DNA of 9,740 nt, taken from the NCBI GenBank assembly GCA_021835185.1, contig JAKBQO010000049.1, forward strand, positions 1 to 9,740. The letters run 5' to 3'. The notes below the pieces were generated by a model, which did no database searches, was not told the origin of the DNA, and saw only the letters and a list, made by a program, of their open reading frames with translations. Positions 6,302 through 9,740 of the stretch are shown here, piece by piece; the first letter of the stretch is position 1; every line of letters starts with the position of its first letter. The stretch comes from Thermoplasmata archaeon (GTDB taxonomy: Archaea; Thermoplasmatota; Thermoplasmata; Thermoplasmatales; Thermoplasmataceae). Position numbers and translations under genes: made by a program.

Positions 6302-6378
6302 GTTTAACCTATATTAAATCTACCAGAATTGATAGCCATAATTCCAGTTATCCTGAATATCATATATTGCCAAAAGTA

Positions 6379-6386
6379 TTATATAA
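6379..6386 (+). promoter_or_regulatory. TATA box of the surface membrane protein gene
   Basis: TTATATAA is centred about 24 nt upstream of the ATG at 6407. This decides the start, because the open frame extends further upstream to an earlier ATG at 6329 that lies on the wrong side of this box. Confidence 0.6.
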
Positions 6387-6406
6387 ATATATATCCTTCA
6401 TGTCTT

Positions 6407-6958
6407 ATGAATAAAAAGATACTGGCAATAGGAATTGTTATGATCATATTGGGCATAGCAATGGCGGCCGGGGGAACTGAGTATTTCCAGAGTTCTTTTA
6501 ACAGTGTATCGAATTCACATTACACATACAATGCAACAACTGCATTAAATGTTTCAAATCCAATCCATATTAAAACAGGGTATCTTGTTCTTATTGAGGG
6601 CAGTGTTGGAGATTCCGGACTGGTAACACATTCCAATCTGTCAATGGTTACCAATTTAACGGCACTTAAATCCCACGAAGAAAAGGTAACAGATTCATCC
6701 GATGGGATAGAGCTATTTTTAGGATTGCCTGCCGGCACCTATAATTATGTTTATGCTAATAATACAACATCCACTGCACCTACATACGGCTATATAACAG
6801 GAGGGCAATTTGATACCATGGCTGGCCTGGCAGTTGGTGGAGTACTTATCGGAATAATAGGATTTATTGTAATGATATACGGTGCAATTAAAAAGGAAAA
6901 GCCAAAAAACCCATATGCCGCTGATGATCCTTACAACATAGACAACATAAAACTGTAA
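6407..6958 (+). CDS. Surface-exposed membrane protein with N-glycosylation sequons
   Basis: A 183-residue protein of unknown function. Residues 4-22 form an N-terminal signal or signal-anchor helix after a K-K pair. Residues 23-137 form a polar extracytoplasmic domain rich in Ser, Thr, Asn and Tyr, apparently beta-rich (H-I-K-T-G-Y-L-V-L-I-E-G; G-L-P-A-G-T-Y-N-Y-V-Y). It contains six N-x-S/T sequons (Asn42, 48, 77, 83, 118, 119). A second helix lies at about 139-161, followed by a K-K-E-K stop-transfer signal and a cytoplasmic tail rich in Asp, Asn and Pro. The L-P-A-G-T-Y motif resembles carbohydrate-binding or carboxypeptidase-regulatory-like beta sandwiches, but that is only suggestive. 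Wall-less acidophilic archaea carry many glycosylated proteins of this two-TM form. The longer reading from 6329 is rejected because the TATA box lies inside it. Alternative: subunit of an unidentified membrane complex. Confidence 0.78.
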   Translation: MNKKILAIGIVMIILGIAMAAGGTEYFQSSFNSVSNSHYTYNATTALNVSNPIHIKTGYLVLIEGSVGDSGLVTHSNLSMVTNLTALKSHEEKVTDSSDGIELFLGLPAGTYNYVYANNTTSTAPTYGYITGGQFDTMAGLAVGGVLIGIIGFIVMIYGAIKKEKPKNPYAADDPYNIDNIKL

Positions 6959-7100
6959 CATTCTTACCGGCTAAAATGGAGCTATGCTGCTATTGGCCAG
7001 ATATGGTGCTATGTCACGGCATATATTTACGGTATAAAATATCATAAATGCGTTCTATTTCATTGTTTCTATTATCACTTTAATATTTATTATATATCGC

Positions 7101-7117
7101 CTGCAATTTTTTTGTAG
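7101..7117 (+). terminator. Possible terminator of the surface protein gene
   Basis: A seven-T run (7107-7113) lies between CTGCAA and TTGTAG, which can pair as a 6-bp stem with one G-U pair. It is about 145 nt past the stop at 6958, and no better oligo-T run is seen nearer. The T run may itself be the signal. Confidence 0.3.
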
Positions 7118-7192
7118 CATACTTTTGATATGGAAGAAAAATAAAAATTATGAAATGAAGTAAAATTATTATAATAAAATATCCTGCAAACT

Positions 7193-8302
7193 TCAATGGC
7201 TGGAAAATAATTTCTTTATGCTCTTAGATCCGGAACCGTGATTGCCGAATTCGATGGAATAGAATAATAAAAGGAAAATAGCCGCAACGAAAACGGCTAT
7301 GGCCGAGTTGAGCGCTTCATTGCCGATTGTCAGGACAACAGGAAATATAAAACCTGCAACTGCCGAAAAATTCATGCTGGGGCCTATCTTATTTGCATCT
7401 ATATCCATATTTCTGCTTATTATAGGCAGAAGTGAATTAACACCCAGGCCAAAAGCGGTAAAGAGCACAGCAAACACAATGTTCGTTGTAGCGAAAAATA
7501 TAATTCCGCTAATTGCAACTATTATCAGGGATGAAAACAATGTTTTCTTCAGGGAAAAACGGATTATAAGGGCAGGCAGGAGCAGATATGCAAATACAGC
7601 AATAGAATATGCAATTATAGATTCCGTAAAGGATGATGGGCCCAGGTAAGATGGAACTACTTCAAGAACATAAGCAGGAGTGAATCCCAGTAAGAATACA
7701 AGGAATACCTTGATTGAAAAATCAAAATGGAACTTTTTCAACATTGGAGATATAATATTGTGTTTTCTGGAAAACAGCAACGCCGGTGCAAATACTATGC
7801 CTGCAATAGAAACCAGTTCCCATGACCCTAAAATCATGAAGAATATGGCGCCCATCAACCATCCTATAGCCCAGCCTCCCATTGTAAGCCCTATAATTTT
7901 TCTATCTCCCGTGATGGATGAAACTTCTATAGCTGCTGAAGTGGCCAATCCAAAAAATATGCCTATTATAAACCGGCTAGCAAAGAGTTCAATGAATGTT
8001 GTTTCATACCCCATTATAAATGATATTATTGCCATTGAGGTTATTGCAAGCAATGCCAGCCTGGGAACCCCTATCTTTCCAACATAGGAATACACAAATG
8101 GGGTTACCATCCTTCCAATAAATGGAATTCCAAGGAGAATAAATGATTCAATATAGGTGAAATGCAATGTGGTTACTATATCATTGATGAAAAATGCGAA
8201 ATCCATCAAAAAAAATGTGGCTACAGAATAAGAAAATATTGGCAGAATTTTATTGAATTCTTTTCCCGATATCCCAATATTATTTATGTGCAAATTTAAC
8301 AT
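7193..8302 (-). CDS. MFS-type permease, 12 membrane helices
   Basis: A 369-residue polytopic protein with the 6+6 helix arrangement of the major facilitator superfamily. Helices are at about 20-42, 49-72, 82-98, 103-126, 136-158, 161-177, then a basic central loop (178-194), and 197-220, 225-248, 253-272, 273-295, 304-327 and 331-351. The loop between helices 2 and 3 has only a degenerate motif A (Y-V-G-K-I-G). Glycine-rich stretches in helices 4 and 5 (G-I-F-F-G-L-A; G-G-W-A-I-G-W-L-M-G) are typical. Few charged residues lie inside the helices, so the substrate cannot be predicted. It is a little short for the superfamily (about 400) because termini and loops are short. The TATA box 26 nt upstream supports the start. 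It is divergent from the leuC-like gene and shares a short repeat motif with it, raising the possibility of co-regulation, but nothing proves a metabolic link. Confidence 0.85.
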   Translation of the reverse strand: MLNLHINNIGISGKEFNKILPIFSYSVATFFLMDFAFFINDIVTTLHFTYIESFILLGIPFIGRMVTPFVYSYVGKIGVPRLALLAITSMAIISFIMGYETTFIELFASRFIIGIFFGLATSAAIEVSSITGDRKIIGLTMGGWAIGWLMGAIFFMILGSWELVSIAGIVFAPALLFSRKHNIISPMLKKFHFDFSIKVFLVFLLGFTPAYVLEVVPSYLGPSSFTESIIAYSIAVFAYLLLPALIIRFSLKKTLFSSLIIVAISGIIFFATTNIVFAVLFTAFGLGVNSLLPIISRNMDIDANKIGPSMNFSAVAGFIFPVVLTIGNEALNSAIAVFVAAIFLLLFYSIEFGNHGSGSKSIKKLFSSH

Positions 8303-8306
8303 ATAC

Positions 8307-8341
8307 TACGAAATTCGAGATTAATATTTATACGTTATTCA
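8307..8341. repeat. Two copies of a TACGNNATTC motif in the MFS promoter
   Basis: TACGAAATTCG (8307-8317) and TACGTTATTCA (8331-8341) are in the same orientation, starts 24 bp apart. One lies between the MFS TATA box and its start, and the other overlaps the upstream (BRE) edge of the box, so binding here would be expected to repress. A third copy is at 8611-8621. Confidence 0.4.
8325..8332 (-). promoter_or_regulatory. TATA box of the MFS permease gene
   Basis: TATAAATA on the minus strand is centred about 26 nt upstream of the ATG at 8302. Confidence 0.55.
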
Positions 8342-8352
8342 TTATATTATTA

Positions 8353-8360
8353 TTTATATA
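8353..8360 (+). promoter_or_regulatory. TATA box pointing into the MFS-leuC spacer
   Basis: TTTATATA, a full match to the archaeal consensus, is centred about 23 nt upstream of an ATG at 8380. The spacing matches the other promoters of the window, suggesting a transcript that starts near 8380 and runs toward leuC. Confidence 0.4.
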
Positions 8361-8379
8361 TCATAACTACAAATTAAAC

Positions 8380-8436
8380 ATGGTGTATTGTATCCTGTTT
8401 ATTAGTAATGGTTTGCATAAACTACTTCTATATTAA
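8380..8436 (+). CDS. Possible 18-residue leucine-rich leader peptide
   Basis: The frame encodes MVYCILFISNGLHKLLLY and a stop. Five of 18 residues are Leu, with three consecutive Leu codons (CTA CTT CTA) just before the final Tyr. The stop codon lies in a hairpin (CTATATT, AAAA, AATATAG at 8428-8445). It follows a consensus TATA box at regular spacing and precedes a leuC-like gene by 239 bp. This resembles the leu leader of enteric bacteria in principle, but the frame is very short, the stem is all A-T except one pair, and leuC has its own TATA box. Treat as a candidate only; a chance frame in AT-rich spacer is the main alternative. Confidence 0.22.
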   Translation: MVYCILFISNGLHKLLLY

Positions 8437-8610
8437 AAAATATAGCATATAATATTTGCTCGAGAATTATGAGACAGGCAACAATTCGATTATGGGGAAT
8501 ACCCGTTTATCTGGTTCTCTACAAACAATGAAATCGCAGGTTGAAAAAATAAATGATGAAACGGTAAATTAAGAGTTAATAAATAATATTACATAAATTT
8601 ATATACAATT

Positions 8611-8621
8611 TACGTAATTCG
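8611..8621 (+). repeat. Third TACGNNATTC copy, upstream of leuC
   Basis: TACGTAATTCG matches the 8307-8317 copy at 10 of 11 positions and overlaps the palindrome TTACGTAA (8610-8617). It ends about 27 bp upstream of the leuC TATA box, a position that would suit an activator. Confidence 0.4.
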
Positions 8622-8630
8622 TATTTTCTA

Positions 8631-8643
8631 TACTATAATAGTA
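8631..8643. repeat. 13-bp palindrome next to the leuC TATA box
   Basis: TACTAT and ATAGTA are perfect inverted arms around one A, ending 5 bp upstream of the TATA box, where TFB would contact the BRE. It may be a regulator site, but it is short and AT-rich. Confidence 0.3.
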
Positions 8644-8648
8644 ATAAA

Positions 8649-8656
8649 TTTATAAT
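8649..8656 (+). promoter_or_regulatory. TATA box of the leuC-like gene
   Basis: TTTATAAT is centred about 23 nt upstream of the ATG at 8676. The in-frame GTG at 8670 is too close to this box, which favours the ATG as start of a leaderless message. Confidence 0.5.
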
Positions 8657-8675
8657 AAGTCAATATAAAGTGAAA

Positions 8676-9740
8676 ATGAATATTGTAGAAAAAATTCTTT
8701 TCAACCATTCAGCAGAGCCGGTAAATAATATTTCGCCCGGGGATATAGTAACGGTGAACGTTGATAGGACAATAATTGTAGACATGGCTGCTCTTCACCC
8801 TGAATTCATTGAGAATCCTCCGGTAAAACCATTTAATCCTGAAAAAATTTCGCTGGTGTTTGACCATTATGTTCCAGCTCCCGGCATAGAAATTGCAAAC
8901 AGGGTGAACAGGCTCAGGAAACTGGTCAAGAGATGGGGCATAAGGGATTTTTATGATGTTGGCAGGGGAGGCATTTCACATGTGCTGGGAGGGGAAAAAG
9001 GATGGTTCAGGCCAGGAAGCTTAATAGCCAATACTGATTCCCATACAATAGCAACAGGCGCTTTCAATACCCTTGGAAGGGGACTGGGGACACCGGAGAT
9101 CATGAACATTATAGCTACAGGCAAAACATGGTTTCTCCTGGGAGAAACGCTGAAGGTGAATCTAGAAAACAGCATGAGGCCTGGCACTTCAGCAAAAGAT
9201 GTGTTTTTTTATATGTCATCGGTGATCGGCGATGTGCCTAACAAAAATATTGAATTTTCAGGAAATGGCATATATTCCCTGAACATAGACCAGAGAAGCT
9301 CCATATCAACAATGTGTGCTGAAGTAAGTGCCGAATTTGCTGTGTTTCCGGAGGATAAAGTATTAAGGCAATATATGGTTGAACGTGGATATGGCAATTA
9401 TAGACCTGCTGCACCGGATAGAGATGCAGAATATGTAAATGAAGTAAACATAGATATGGGAAAAATAGAGCCAATGGTTGCATTGCCCGACAGGATTATT
9501 AATAATGTTAAACCTATCTCAGAAATCGGGAAAGTAGAAATAGATGTGGCTGTGGTAGGGTCATGTGCCAACGGGCGGCTATCAGATTTACGGGATGTCG
9601 CGGAAGCGGTAAAGAATAAAAAAATAAATGATAATGTAAGATTCATAGTGACCCCGGCATCAAAGGAAATATATGAGGAGGCTTTAAGGCTCGGGTATAT
9701 AGATACAATAATAAAATCAAATGCCATGGTTACCAATCCC
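8676..9740 (+). CDS. leuC: 3-isopropylmalate dehydratase / homoaconitase large subunit, N-terminal 355 residues (cut by window edge)
   Basis: The frame is open to the last base. It belongs to the aconitase superfamily LeuC/HacA group, whose large subunit binds a [4Fe-4S] cluster and, with a separate small subunit, isomerises 2- to 3-isopropylmalate (leucine) or homocitrate to homoisocitrate (lysine or related). Visible motifs: F-D-H-Y-V-P-A-P (62-69), D-F-Y-D-V-G-R-G-G-I-S-H (91-102), N-T-D-S-H-T (119-124), A-T-G-K-T-W-F (147-153), and G-S-C-A-N-G-R (295-301) with the first cluster ligand Cys297. The frame stops at T-N-P, just where family members have the C-x-x-C holding the other two ligands. 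Deviations: the early loop after D-M-A (36-38) reads A-L-H-P-E-F instead of the usual D-x-T-G-P, and the M-C-A-E-V-S-A-E-F region is also divergent. Specificity lies mainly in the small subunit, not seen here, so leuC is a provisional name. Its own promoter is present. Confidence 0.87.
   Translation, partial: MNIVEKILFNHSAEPVNNISPGDIVTVNVDRTIIVDMAALHPEFIENPPVKPFNPEKISLVFDHYVPAPGIEIANRVNRLRKLVKRWGIRDFYDVGRGGISHVLGGEKGWFRPGSLIANTDSHTIATGAFNTLGRGLGTPEIMNIIATGKTWFLLGETLKVNLENSMRPGTSAKDVFFYMSSVIGDVPNKNIEFSGNGIYSLNIDQRSSISTMCAEVSAEFAVFPEDKVLRQYMVERGYGNYRPAAPDRDAEYVNEVNIDMGKIEPMVALPDRIINNVKPISEIGKVEIDVAVVGSCANGRLSDLRDVAEAVKNKKINDNVRFIVTPASKEIYEEALRLGYIDTIIKSNAMVTNP

Larger units (their letters stand above)
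8303..8675. other. 373-bp AT-rich spacer between the MFS gene and leuC
   Basis: It holds the two divergent promoters, three copies of a TACGNNATTC motif, a third TATA box on the plus strand with a short leucine-rich reading frame behind it (8380-8436), a hairpin with 7-bp arms (8428-8434 and 8439-8445), a noticeably more GC-rich island at about 8461-8570, and two palindromes near leuC (TTACGTAA at 8610-8617; 8631-8643). No full-length gene is visible. The island is open in more than one frame for 20-38 codons, which could mean a decayed gene or structured RNA. Confidence 0.6.

Noticed and set aside
6329..6406. 26-residue N-terminal extension of the surface protein
   Set aside because: The TATA box at 6379-6386 lies within it and places the transcript start at the ATG at 6407, which begins a clean signal-anchor helix.
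7680..8087. 135-codon plus-strand frame over the permease
   Set aside because: Antisense of a coherent 12-helix membrane protein; the translation lacks domain-like pattern.
8546..8572. ATGATGA resembling a C box of a C/D guide RNA
   Set aside because: No CTGA D box at a suitable distance and no internal D'/C' pair.
9398..9736. 112-codon minus-strand frame near the right edge
   Set aside because: Antisense of the leuC-like gene, whose cluster-binding motif is read on the plus strand.
1..9740. Search for tRNA, rRNA, CRISPR repeats, insertion sequences and replication-origin repeats
   Set aside because: No cloverleaf, regularly spaced repeat, transposase frame or terminal inverted repeats with target duplications seen by eye; the presence of a DP1 gene alone does not indicate an origin.

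Overview
The window looks like core chromosome of a low-GC euryarchaeon, most likely Thermoplasmatales (Ferroplasma/Acidiplasma-like). The basis is a TATA-binding protein, the small subunit of the euryarchaeal family-D DNA polymerase, an archaeal-length TruD, AT-rich codon use (many ATA, AGG and AGA codons), very AT-rich spacers, and start codons that lack Shine-Dalgarno sequences and instead have a TATA box centred about 24-27 nt upstream (leaderless transcription). The genus is an inference.

Layout, left to right. Positions 1-217 (minus) hold the N-terminal part of an EamA/DMT-type transporter cut by the window edge. A 126-bp divergent spacer leads to a MIP18/SufT-like (DUF59) protein at 344-646 (+), then tbp at 709-1263 (+). 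tbp ends tail-to-tail, with a 9-bp overlap, on truD (1255-2499, minus). Upstream of truD on the minus strand are a small winged-helix-like protein (2574-2831) and guaB, IMP dehydrogenase (2956-4413). A 120-bp divergent promoter region separates guaB from the DP1 subunit gene of DNA polymerase D (4534-5937, +), which overlaps by 6 bp the end of a small helical hypothetical gene (5932-6273, minus). Next are a two-TM surface protein with several N-glycosylation sequons (6407-6958, +), a 12-TM MFS permease (7193-8302, minus), a 373-bp spacer, and the first 355 codons of a LeuC/homoaconitase-family dehydratase (8676 to the edge, +).

The genes are mainly housekeeping: transcription (tbp), replication (DP1), GMP synthesis (guaB), tRNA modification (truD), Fe-S maturation (DUF59) and leucine or lysine-type metabolism (leuC). 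Nearly every gene has its own TATA box, so these are mostly single-gene transcripts. The DUF59 protein and the [4Fe-4S] dehydratase are functionally related only in a loose way.

I found no mobile element, CRISPR array, rRNA, tRNA or defence system. The unexplained structure is in the promoters: a 10-bp inverted repeat of two opposed TATA boxes in front of tbp, a 12-bp element repeated in inverted orientation that serves both guaB and DP1, a palindrome on the DUF59 TATA box, an operator-like palindrome upstream of the winged-helix gene, a TACGNNATTC motif found three times between the MFS gene and leuC, and a possible leucine-rich leader peptide with its own promoter ahead of leuC.
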